Assembly: GCA_934292725.1 (NCBI GenBank)
Contig: CAKQXY010000069.1
Coordinates: 1 to 13,708 of the forward strand
Origin: an uncultured Lachnospiraceae bacterium
Lineage (GTDB): Bacteria > Bacillota > Clostridia > Lachnospirales > Lachnospiraceae
Length of the DNA stretch: 13,708 nucleotides
Direction of reading: 5' to 3'
Position numbers and translations under genes: made by a program. Below, piece by piece: positions 7,597 to 13,708 of the stretch (within the stretch, counting starts at the first letter, position 1; each line of letters starts with the position of its first letter). The notes under the pieces were generated by a model that saw nothing but the letters and a program-made list of their open reading frames with translations, was not told the origin of the DNA and ran no database searches.

Positions 7597-8178
7597 TTAC
7601 AGTTCATGTTCAATGTATGATAAAACTTCCTTCAGACAAAGCTCTTTATCTTCATTCTTAAAGCGTCTTGTAATATTTGCCGCAGTTAGCTTTTCTTCAG
7701 AAAAATCGGCCTGATCAGCCAAAAAGCGTCTGCACATCTCCTCATATTTGGCAGTTTTTTGCGTGCGCTCTCTTGCAATAGCCCGCTCTAAGCGAAGCCC
7801 ATCCTCTACCTCAAGATACACTGGAATCATAGTTTTTGCTCCAAAATGCGCACGAATCGGCAGATACGATTCAAGAGTTCCAATTGCCATATAAACAGAA
7901 TTATCATCAAACTGTCCATCATCTGCTGTTGCATAAATCCAATCGCCGTATACGGTATGGTAAACTCGCTTTTCTATAATTTTTCCTTCGTTTTCCATTT
8001 TAGCGATCTCACTGTCTGCGACAAAGAAATATTCTCTTCCATTTTCTTCATGATCGCGTATCGGTCTCGTCGTATACAATATAATTTCCTTTGGTGACGG
8101 ATTAAGTTTTTCCTTTACTTTTCTGTAGATAGTATCTTTTCCAGATGCACTCTTTCCCATAAAATAGATAATTTTCAT
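7597..8178 (-). CDS. Guanylate-kinase-like P-loop nucleotide kinase
   Basis: A 193-residue protein of guanylate kinase size. The P-loop is GKSASGKDT (8-16). The GMP-binding segment TTRPIRDHEENGREY (36-50) keeps the TTR, Arg41, Glu44, Gly47 and Tyr50 pattern of guanylate kinases, and VYGDWIYAT later resembles the VFGxxYGT segment. The P-loop has Lys-Ser-Ala-Ser in place of the common Pro-Ser-Gly-Xaa-Gly, and the overall sequence is divergent, so this may be a second, specialised kinase rather than the housekeeping Gmk. Its place, between the decarboxylase and holB, is where Bacillus carries tmk. A ribosome binding site AAAGGAAAAGAAG precedes the ATG. Substrate is not certain. Confidence 0.8.
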   Translation of the reverse strand: MKIIYFMGKSASGKDTIYRKVKEKLNPSPKEIILYTTRPIRDHEENGREYFFVADSEIAKMENEGKIIEKRVYHTVYGDWIYATADDGQFDDNSVYMAIGTLESYLPIRAHFGAKTMIPVYLEVEDGLRLERAIARERTQKTAKYEEMCRRFLADQADFSEEKLTAANITRRFKNEDKELCLKEVLSYIEHEL

Positions 8179-8228
8179 ATCTTCTTTTCCTTTTTGTTCA
8201 TACTATTTAGCTTTTGTTTTTTATGTTA

Positions 8229-9695
8229 TTAATTTTCAATGACAAGGAGCTTTTCTCCAGTTTCATCCTCCATTCCATACAGTTCCATGCCGCTTGTCCT
8301 ATAGTAACGAACAACGTCAAGCAGCTCTTCGCTAATTTTTTCTCCCGGCATCAAGAACGGACAGCCTGGTGGATAAACATAGACAGTCTCGGCACTGATT
8401 TTTCCAACTGATTCTGAAAATGGTACCTGAATTACAGGCGCCTCTGCCGCTTCAAGCGGCAGCATAACCAACTCAAGAGGCACAAATGCAGTAGAATATG
8501 CACTCGTTGTTCTCTCCCATACTAGAGAGCCACATTCCAACTCATCATTAATTTCGCTAAGTGCCGCCTCAAGACGCAAAAAGCCTTCTTCTGTATCTGT
8601 CAGCATTGTCATAAGAATTACATAATCAGGCGCTGACATCTCTGGCTGAAGATGATAGCGGTCACGCAAAAGTTCATGCAGCTTTCTTCCAGCATTCTTG
8701 TATCCATTTGCACCAAACACAATTTTTGTATAATCTACAATCGGAATACCAAGCGTTCCTGCACTTTTTATTTTCGGATAAAGAAACCAAAGCTGTTTCC
8801 ATGATTTGCTTCGTTCATAGAAAAGCTGCAGTCTGTCTGTCAGCATTTGCAGCTTTTTTTGGCCTTCGCCTTGCATATATCGCACACAAAGATCCATTCC
8901 TGCCATCAAAACATAAGATGGACTAGATGTCTCAAATATATGAAGAGCACGCTCAATTTTTTTTACCGAAACGCGGTCGCCGCATATATGAAGTGCTGCA
9001 CTCTGAGTCAGACATGGAAGTGTTTTATGAAGGCTCTGAATTACAATATCTGCGCCCTCACGCACTGCACTATAGGGAAGATGCGTATCTTCACGATTCG
9101 CATCATGATTAGCATACGGAAGATGTGCACCATGTGCCTCATCCACAATCAAAACTCCGCCATGTGCATGTACCACATCTGCAATTTGCCGTATATTTGA
9201 TACAATTCCTTCATAAGTCGGCGAAGTCAGGATCACTGCTGCAATTTCTGGGGATTGCTCGTAAGCTTTTTCCACATCTTTGTGGATAACTTGACCACTT
9301 ATGCACAAGTTATCCACATTTTGGGGATAAATATATGTTGGTTTTAATCCTCTGAGCATTATTGCATGGGCAACACTCTTATGAGTGTTTCTTGCTACCG
9401 CAACAGCAGCTCCCTGTGGACATGCCGCATATATAGCTGCTAATATTCCACATGTTGAACCATTAACTATGTAATAGGACTTCTTTGCCCCTACTGCCTT
9501 GGCCATGCGCGCCATGCCTTCTTCAAGAATGCCATCTGCATGATGCAGATCATCAAATCCATCAATCTCAGTAATATCAATATCATACACATTCGAAATC
9601 CAATCCACTTTACGTTTATGTCCCGGCATATGAAATGGATATGCATCACTCTTTGCATACTCTTTTAGTTTTTCATAGATTGATTGATCCTGCAT
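8229..9695 (-). CDS. PLP-dependent Orn/Lys/Arg decarboxylase (YaaO/SpeA-like, short form)
   Basis: A 488-residue fold-type I decarboxylase without the N-terminal wing domain of inducible enterobacterial enzymes. Visible motifs are HMPGHK (22-27), NGST (78-81) for phosphate binding, DEAHG (185-189) with the PLP-ring Asp185 and His188, and SLHKTLPCLTQ with Lys224 as the Schiff-base lysine. It decarboxylates a basic amino acid to a diamine or agmatine; the exact substrate cannot be read from the sequence. The open frame begins at 9755, but AGGAGG lies 5 bases before the ATG at 9695 and MQDQSIYEKL is the normal start. It overlaps the dehydrogenase gene by 23 bases. Codons for residues about 124-145 contain a DnaA-box cluster. 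Confidence 0.92.
   Translation of the reverse strand: MQDQSIYEKLKEYAKSDAYPFHMPGHKRKVDWISNVYDIDITEIDGFDDLHHADGILEEGMARMAKAVGAKKSYYIVNGSTCGILAAIYAACPQGAAVAVARNTHKSVAHAIMLRGLKPTYIYPQNVDNLCISGQVIHKDVEKAYEQSPEIAAVILTSPTYEGIVSNIRQIADVVHAHGGVLIVDEAHGAHLPYANHDANREDTHLPYSAVREGADIVIQSLHKTLPCLTQSAALHICGDRVSVKKIERALHIFETSSPSYVLMAGMDLCVRYMQGEGQKKLQMLTDRLQLFYERSKSWKQLWFLYPKIKSAGTLGIPIVDYTKIVFGANGYKNAGRKLHELLRDRYHLQPEMSAPDYVILMTMLTDTEEGFLRLEAALSEINDELECGSLVWERTTSAYSTAFVPLELVMLPLEAAEAPVIQVPFSESVGKISAETVYVYPPGCPFLMPGEKISEELLDVVRYYRTSGMELYGMEDETGEKLLVIEN
9268..9330. promoter_or_regulatory. Cluster of DnaA-box-like sequences inside the decarboxylase gene
   Basis: Two perfect boxes TTATCCACA stand in inverted orientation, at 9281-9289 (- strand) and 9310-9318 (+ strand). 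Three one-mismatch boxes flank or separate them: TTTTCCACA at 9268-9276 (+), TTATGCACA at 9299-9307 (+) and TTATCCCCA at 9322-9330 (-). The perfect boxes sit in a 13-bp inverted repeat, TGTGGATAACTTG (9281-9293) and CAAGTTATCCACA (9306-9318), with a 12-base spacer. The reading frame is intact through it. Binding by DnaA is inferred from the consensus, not shown. Confidence 0.6.
9281..9318. repeat. 13-bp perfect inverted repeat
   Basis: Arms at 9281-9293 and 9306-9318 with a 12-base spacer, inside the decarboxylase coding sequence. Each arm contains one perfect DnaA box. The mRNA could also form this hairpin. Confidence 0.9.
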
Positions 9696-10722
9696 ATTTT
9701 CCTCCTGATGCTTTATCACACTGACAATTATAATTCTCTGCTTTTCTGTAACCACTTTCCCAATCCACTACATTCATCATCTCTGTATGATTCAAAAAAG
9801 CCTTCAGATTATGAGCGCAGATTTTTGCAACACGCTCCTCTACCTGCGGTGCATGGCCAAAACTAATTCCAGAAACATGCGGTGTTATAAGCACATTTTT
9901 CATGCCCCACAGCAAATTATCACTAGGCAGCGGCTCTGGATCCGTCACGTCAAGTACAGCCCCTGACAGATAGCCTTCTTCGAGCAATTGAATAAGAACT
10001 GGCTGAACAATTAAACTTCCTCTTCCGACATTAACAACCAGTCCGCCCTTTTTCATTTTGCGAAGACGTCCTTGATTTAACAAATGGATCGTCTTAGCTG
10101 TCTTTGGCAGACAGCCAATCACAATGTCTGCACGACAAATCTGCTCATCTAATGCATCAAGTGTATACACCTCATCAAACCATTCAGATGCAAATTTTGC
10201 AGTTCGTCTGATACCTATCGTATAGACATCAAATGCGCTCAGACGCTTTGCAATATTAGTTCCAATATCGCCTGTGCCTAAAATAAGCGCAGTCTTTCCC
10301 ATCAGTGCCTGCTCACTTCCTGCATCCTGCCACAAACGTTTTTGCTGATGTTCAATATAACTAGGAAATTTGCGATACATTGTCAATATTCCACCAAGAA
10401 CATACTCTGAAATAATCCCTCCAAATGCACCTGACATACTGCACAGCATCACATTTCTTGGAAATCCTGGCTGCTGCGTATATTTTTCTACGCCGGCATT
10501 AGATGACTGCACAAATTTCAGCTTTGGTGCAAAAGCTATCTCTTCAATAGACGGATTTCCGATTATGATATCTGCCTCTTTCAAAAGAGCATGATATAGT
10601 TTCTCATCTCTTTTATCATCTATCGTGTACGCATCTTTGAAGAAAAACAAAGCGTCTGGCGCTGCTTTTTTTAGCTCCTCTTGATGTTCTTTTTGAAATG
10701 GAACTGTTACTAGTATCTTCAC
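9673..10722 (-). CDS. D-isomer-specific 2-hydroxyacid dehydrogenase family protein
   Basis: A 349-residue NAD(P)-dependent oxidoreductase that would interconvert a 2-keto acid and a D-2-hydroxy acid. The nucleotide-binding loop is GTGDIG (149-154). The catalytic residues are Arg234 (VGRGS), Glu263 (DPEPLP) and His282 (TPHVSG). The last 25 residues or so go beyond the common family end and overlap the decarboxylase ribosome binding site and start. The start codon is GTG (10722-10720) with AGGAGG 7 bases upstream. The 23-base overlap with the decarboxylase implies co-translation. The substrate is unknown: glyoxylate/hydroxypyruvate, phenylpyruvate-like acids or another keto acid are all possible. 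Confidence 0.88.
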   Translation of the reverse strand: MKILVTVPFQKEHQEELKKAAPDALFFFKDAYTIDDKRDEKLYHALLKEADIIIGNPSIEEIAFAPKLKFVQSSNAGVEKYTQQPGFPRNVMLCSMSGAFGGIISEYVLGGILTMYRKFPSYIEHQQKRLWQDAGSEQALMGKTALILGTGDIGTNIAKRLSAFDVYTIGIRRTAKFASEWFDEVYTLDALDEQICRADIVIGCLPKTAKTIHLLNQGRLRKMKKGGLVVNVGRGSLIVQPVLIQLLEEGYLSGAVLDVTDPEPLPSDNLLWGMKNVLITPHVSGISFGHAPQVEERVAKICAHNLKAFLNHTEMMNVVDWESGYRKAENYNCQCDKASGGKYAGSINL

Positions 10723-10757
10723 TATGCTTCCTCCTATCTTCTATGAAACTGCTGTAT

Positions 10758-11906
10758 CTATTTTTTCACATCTGACATCCACGCGATATCCTCGCTGATT
10801 CTTTCAATTTCTTCTGGCAAATGATAGGCATACGCTGCTTCTGGGTAAAGATAGGCATGAAGCTGCACCACATTATCTGCCAATTCTCTTGCCACAACTG
10901 CATCTTTTACGCCGTTTGTCAAATCATATATCTGACCCAGATACTCACCTGCCGCATATTGGAATGGGAAAGAAATGCTTTCCTCAATTTCAAAATCACC
11001 CGCTTTAAATGCAAGATTTCCTAATTCCAACATTGAAAGATTTGTTGCAATACTATCCATGCCAATCGAAACAGCTCTAACAACAGTCGTGGGCTTCGTC
11101 AAAATCAGTTCCTTAACCTTTTTTAAGCATCTTTCAATAATCATTCGCTGATTGCCAGTTCGCCCAACATCACCTAATCCGGCATAACGTACACGACAAA
11201 ACGCCACTGCCTGTGTTCCTGTCAGATTATATGTTCCGCTTCCATCAAGCTGCTCTGACCAGATTCCTGTCTGCTGATTCACTTCCGTCAGATATCCATT
11301 CATATAGCGAACTACCTCCGGATTTTCAATTGATACCTCAATACCGCCAAGCGTATCAACTACCTGTGCCGCTGCCAGCCAATTTAACACAATATAATCC
11401 TTAATATTTAAATCAAGGTTTCGATTAATCATGCTGATCATGTCTGCAATATCAGTATAACAAAGCTGTGAATTAGCCTTATCATAAAGCCTGCCCTGAT
11501 GATAGCTTCCAGGATTCTCCAAGCGAAGAAGTGTATCACGAAGAACAGATATCAGACGAATTTTTCCTGTGCTTTCATTGATGCTCACAATCATGATCAC
11601 ATCTGCGTTCGCACCTTTATCGATACGCTTTTGATCCCTAGCATCTACACCAACCAGCAAAATATTTCGATAATCTGAAATGAGTTCATCATAATCGACT
11701 ACTTCACTTCCCGTTATTGTTCCTTGCGCGTCTGTTACCTCAACAACATTTGTTCCATGATCTGCAACAAATACTTCCTGAAGCGAATCATTTTGCTTCG
11801 CACGCGCATAACTTCCTATCACATACGCACCTGCTAAAAGCAGCACGATAAACGCTGCCTCCAGCCAAAACAACGATTCCCTGTGCTTTCTTTTTCTGTT
11901 TCCCAT
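10758..11906 (-). CDS. LytR-CpsA-Psr (LCP) family cell-envelope transferase
   Basis: A 382-residue type II membrane protein: basic cytoplasmic tail (1-11), one membrane helix (about 12-33), a linker, then an extracellular LCP domain from about residue 80. Family landmarks are GVDARD (86-91), ANADVIMIVSIN (99-110), Arg118/SVLRDT (120-125) and the FCRVRYAGLGDVGRTGNQR segment (236-254) with conserved Arg and Asp that bind the polyprenyl pyrophosphate. LCP proteins move anionic glycopolymers from lipid carrier to peptidoglycan. I chose the ATG at 11906; a TTG at 11912 would add two residues. It follows mnmA by 124 bases, a gap with only a weak TATAAA-type -10. Called LCP rather than a transcriptional regulator despite the old LytR name. 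Confidence 0.92.
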   Translation of the reverse strand: MGNRKRKHRESLFWLEAAFIVLLLAGAYVIGSYARAKQNDSLQEVFVADHGTNVVEVTDAQGTITGSEVVDYDELISDYRNILLVGVDARDQKRIDKGANADVIMIVSINESTGKIRLISVLRDTLLRLENPGSYHQGRLYDKANSQLCYTDIADMISMINRNLDLNIKDYIVLNWLAAAQVVDTLGGIEVSIENPEVVRYMNGYLTEVNQQTGIWSEQLDGSGTYNLTGTQAVAFCRVRYAGLGDVGRTGNQRMIIERCLKKVKELILTKPTTVVRAVSIGMDSIATNLSMLELGNLAFKAGDFEIEESISFPFQYAAGEYLGQIYDLTNGVKDAVVARELADNVVQLHAYLYPEAAYAYHLPEEIERISEDIAWMSDVKK

Positions 11907-12030
11907 ACACAATCTCTTTTCTTATGGGCCAGTTTCCGCACCACTTAACTGCGGTTTGCGCCATTACTCCTACTATATGCATGAGAAACAGATTTTATAC
12001 ATTTGCCAGTAAGCATGAATTTATCTGAAT

Positions 12031-13125
12031 CTAGCATTCCTGACAAACTGTATCACAAATTGTTGCACCTCCAACAACTACATCACCATCATAAAGCACG
12101 ACAGCCTGTCCTTTTGTAATGGCACGCTGTGGCTCATCGAATATAACGTGAATGCGTTTTTCATCAAGCTGCTCTACTGTTGCTGGCTGCTCAGCATGAC
12201 GATAACGCACTTTCGCCTTCACACGCATTTTTCCTTCAATTTTAGGAACAGAAATCAAATTTAAATCATCTGCAATCAGTTCACTTGAAAACAAATCAGC
12301 CTCATCTGTCAAAATCACCTGATTCTTTTCTTTATCTATTCCATAAACATACATCGGTTTTGCAAATGCAAGTCCTAATCCCTTACGCTGTCCAATAGTA
12401 TAATGTATTATTCCCTTATGACGGCCAAGAATATTGCCTTCTCGATCTACAAAATCGCCTTCTGGATATTCCTTTCCCGTATACTGGCGAATAAAATCTG
12501 TATAGCTTCCAGAAGTTACAAAACAGATATCCTGACTGTCATGTTTGCGAGCATTGATTAAGCCCTGTTCCTCGGCAATCTCTCTTACCTTAGGCTTTGG
12601 AAGCTCTCCTAGCGGAAACTGCGTGTGCATAAGCTGCTCCTGTGTCAGACTATAAAGCACATAGCTTTGGTCCTTATTGGCATCCAATCCCTTCTTTAAA
12701 AGATAACGGCCTGTTGCCTCATTGTATTCCACGCGTGCATAATGACCTGTTACAACAGTATCATAACCCATAAGCTTGGCACGCTCATACAATTCCTGAA
12801 ACTTAATATAGCGATTACAATCAATACAAGGGTTTGGTGTGCATCCATTCTCGTAAGCATCAACAAAGCGCTTCATGACATGCTCCTCAAACTGGCCTGT
12901 AAAATTGTAAAGAAAGTGACGAATCCCAAGCGTATAAGCTACACTTCTCGCATCGCTCACATCATCAAGTGAACAACAGGTATTTTCTCGTTTGATTCCA
13001 TCACCAGTTTCATTAAAGGTTTTGATCGTAATTCCAATACACTCATATCCTTTTTCCTTCATCAAATATGCCGCAACGGAGCTGTCTACACCGCCGCTCA
13101 TCGCTATGACCGCCTTCTGATTCAT
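12031..13125 (-). CDS. mnmA: tRNA-uridine 2-sulfurtransferase MnmA
   Basis: A 364-residue enzyme that uses ATP and a persulfide sulfur to make 2-thiouridine at U34 of tRNA-Lys, -Glu and -Gln. The ATP pyrophosphatase loop is SGGVDSS (10-16). The catalytic pair is Cys103 (NPCIDCNRYIKF) and Cys201 (SQDICFV), with the DxxQSYVL tRNA-contact segment between. An additional ENTCCS near residue 50 is typical of a clostridial subgroup. I prefer the ATG at 13125, which has AAAGGA about 9 bases upstream and is followed directly by the first strand. The ATG at 13146 has no ribosome binding site. It is the first gene of the leftward block. Confidence 0.96.
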   Translation of the reverse strand: MNQKAVIAMSGGVDSSVAAYLMKEKGYECIGITIKTFNETGDGIKRENTCCSLDDVSDARSVAYTLGIRHFLYNFTGQFEEHVMKRFVDAYENGCTPNPCIDCNRYIKFQELYERAKLMGYDTVVTGHYARVEYNEATGRYLLKKGLDANKDQSYVLYSLTQEQLMHTQFPLGELPKPKVREIAEEQGLINARKHDSQDICFVTSGSYTDFIRQYTGKEYPEGDFVDREGNILGRHKGIIHYTIGQRKGLGLAFAKPMYVYGIDKEKNQVILTDEADLFSSELIADDLNLISVPKIEGKMRVKAKVRYRHAEQPATVEQLDEKRIHVIFDEPQRAITKGQAVVLYDGDVVVGGATICDTVCQEC

Positions 13126-13172
13126 TGCTTTTTTTCCTTTCTTCATCTATACACTTAATGGCTTATTGTCCT

Positions 13173-13201
13173 ATTATACCGCAAAAGTTTATTTTGAGTT
13201 C
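13173..13201 (-). promoter_or_regulatory. Probable promoter of mnmA and the leftward gene block
   Basis: Read leftward, a perfect TATAAT (13178-13173) lies in the gap between the tRNA terminator and mnmA. No good -35 box is present: TGAACT with an 18-base spacer matches three of six. The position fits a start of transcription about 40 bases before the mnmA ATG. Confidence 0.5.
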
Positions 13202-13210
13202 ATTTTATGT

Positions 13211-13244
13211 AAAAAAAAATAACCAACGTTATCCGTTGATTATT
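13211..13244 (-). terminator. Intrinsic terminator of the tRNA cluster
   Basis: Read leftward, AATAATCAACG (13244-13234) pairs with CGTTGGTTATT (13228-13218) over 11 positions with one T-G wobble and a five-base loop, and the transcript ends in nine T (13219-13211). It begins six bases after the initiator tRNA 3' end. Confidence 0.9.
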
Positions 13245-13249
13245 TGAAG

Positions 13250-13323
13250 TTGCGGGGGCCGGATTTGAACCAACGACCTTCGGGTTATGAGCCCGACGAG
13301 CTTCCAGACTGCTCCACCCCGCG
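13250..13323 (-). tRNA. tRNA-fMet (CAT), initiator
   Basis: 74 bases without CCA. The acceptor arm CGCGGGG/CCCCGCA leaves the first pair C-A mismatched, and the anticodon stem has three consecutive G-C pairs next to CTCATAA. Both are initiator hallmarks, distinguishing it from elongator Met and tRNA-Ile2. The CCA end is not encoded and must be added. Last tRNA before the terminator. Confidence 0.95.
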
Positions 13324-13357
13324 ATATTATAGAATGTTGTTCTTTTTCAAGAACCAA

Positions 13358-13439
13358 TGGATGGAGGTGGATTCGAACCACCGAAGCAAGTTGCAGCAGA
13401 TTTACAGTCTGTCCCCTTTGGCCACTCGGGAATCCATCC
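13358..13439 (-). tRNA. tRNA-Tyr (GTA)
   Basis: 82 bases without CCA. Acceptor arm GGATGGA/TCCATCC, anticodon loop CTGTAAA with GTA, and a long variable arm (class II), as for bacterial tRNA-Tyr. Discriminator A; CCA is not encoded. Confidence 0.95.
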
Positions 13440-13446
13440 ATTTAAA

Positions 13447-13519
13447 TGGGGCCTATAGGGCTCGAACCTATGACCCTCTGCTTGTAAGGCAGATGCTCTC
13501 CCAGCTGAGCTAAGACCCC
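13447..13519 (-). tRNA. tRNA-Val (TAC)
   Basis: 73 bases without CCA. Acceptor arm GGGGTCT/AGGCCCC (one T-G pair), D-arm with AGCTCAGCTGGGAGAGC, anticodon loop CTTACAA with TAC, T-loop TTCGAGC and discriminator A. CCA is not encoded. Confidence 0.95.
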
Positions 13520-13535
13520 AAATTTTATTTAATTG

Positions 13536-13554
13536 TAGCTGATCTAATCAGCTA
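13536..13554. repeat. Small perfect inverted repeat between tRNA-Asp and tRNA-Val
   Basis: TAGCTGAT (13536-13543) and ATCAGCTA (13547-13554) with a three-base spacer. It starts just after the tRNA-Asp 3' end. No T run follows, so it is unlikely to be a terminator. It might help separate the tRNA precursors during processing, which is inference. Confidence 0.6.
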
Positions 13555-13555
13555 G

Positions 13556-13629
13556 CGACCCGAAAGGGGTTCGAACCCTTGACCTCCGCCGTGACAGGGC
13601 GGCGCTCTAACCAACTGAGCCACCGGGCC
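13556..13629 (-). tRNA. tRNA-Asp (GTC)
   Basis: 74 bases without CCA. Acceptor arm GGCCCGG/TCGGGTC with two G-T pairs, anticodon loop CTGTCAC with GTC, T-loop TTCGAAC and discriminator G, as usual for tRNA-Asp. CCA is not encoded. First of four tRNAs read leftward. Confidence 0.95.
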
Positions 13630-13708
13630 TAACTTTTTGCATGTACCTTAAAAACTGCACACAAACTTTTCATCTCAAACCTATTACCATTTCCTACCCT
13701 GACCTTTT
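13630..13708 (-). other. Probable rRNA-operon spacer
   Basis: Read leftward it contains GTGCAGTTTTTAAGGTACAT, which resembles the spacer sequence found next to rRNA and tRNA genes in clostridial rRNA operons. No rRNA gene end or tRNA was recognised in the 79 bases. The call rests on resemblance only. Confidence 0.4.

Noticed and set aside
8708..9200. Several + strand frames within the decarboxylase gene.
   Set aside because: They are antisense to a complete, motif-rich decarboxylase and have no family resemblance or convincing ribosome binding sites.
9268..9330. The DnaA-box cluster as the replication origin itself.
   Set aside because: It lies in an intact coding sequence, has no adjacent AT-rich unwinding region, and neither dnaA nor dnaN is present in the window.
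13229..13513. Two open frames (13229-13441 on - and 13244-13513 on +) across the right end.
   Set aside because: They are translations of the tRNA-fMet, tRNA-Tyr and tRNA-Val genes, which fold well; such tRNA-derived peptides are common false annotations.

Overview
The window looks like a chromosomal segment of a low-GC Gram-positive anaerobe of the Clostridia, most likely Lachnospiraceae. This is an inference from three things: the gene order around holB/ricT/rsmI, the style of the surface protein (signal peptide, Glu/Gln-rich linker, transglutaminase-like domain, aromatic 22-residue repeats), and tRNA genes with no encoded CCA. No phage, insertion sequence, CRISPR array or resistance gene was seen.

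Left part (1-2506). A large secreted surface protein is read leftward and runs off the window edge. Its C-terminal side is a ladder of nearly identical 66-bp repeats. Its leader carries a clear c-di-GMP-I (GEMM-I) riboswitch aptamer, followed by a terminator hairpin with a T run, so a second-messenger switch probably controls this surface protein. A divergent, near-consensus promoter drives a FAD-dependent oxidoreductase (2528-3907) on the + strand.

Central part (3953-13125). Nine genes are all read leftward. In transcription order they are mnmA, an LCP-family cell-envelope protein, a D-2-hydroxyacid dehydrogenase, an Orn/Lys/Arg decarboxylase, a guanylate-kinase-like protein, holB, ricT, a TrmN6-like methyltransferase and rsmI. 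Spacing is short, and two junctions overlap (dehydrogenase/decarboxylase and ricT/methyltransferase). The block decarboxylase - nucleotide kinase - holB - ricT - methyltransferase(s) - rsmI is a reduced version of the Bacillus yaaO-tmk-yaaQ-yaaR-holB-yaaT-yabA-yabB-yazA-rsmI cluster. It links DNA replication (clamp-loader delta'), the Fe-S Ric protein and RNA modification. A hairpin at 3916-3954 ends both this block and the convergent oxidoreductase gene. A cluster of DnaA-box sequences lies inside the intact decarboxylase gene.

Right part (13211-13708). Four tRNA genes are read leftward in the order Asp(GTC), Val(TAC), Tyr(GTA), initiator Met(CAT), ending in a strong intrinsic terminator. 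The sequence to their right resembles an rRNA-operon spacer, so they are probably the tail of an rRNA operon beyond the window.

The two observations most worth following up are the DnaA-box cluster with a 13-bp inverted repeat inside the decarboxylase gene, and the riboswitch-controlled transglutaminase/repeat surface protein.
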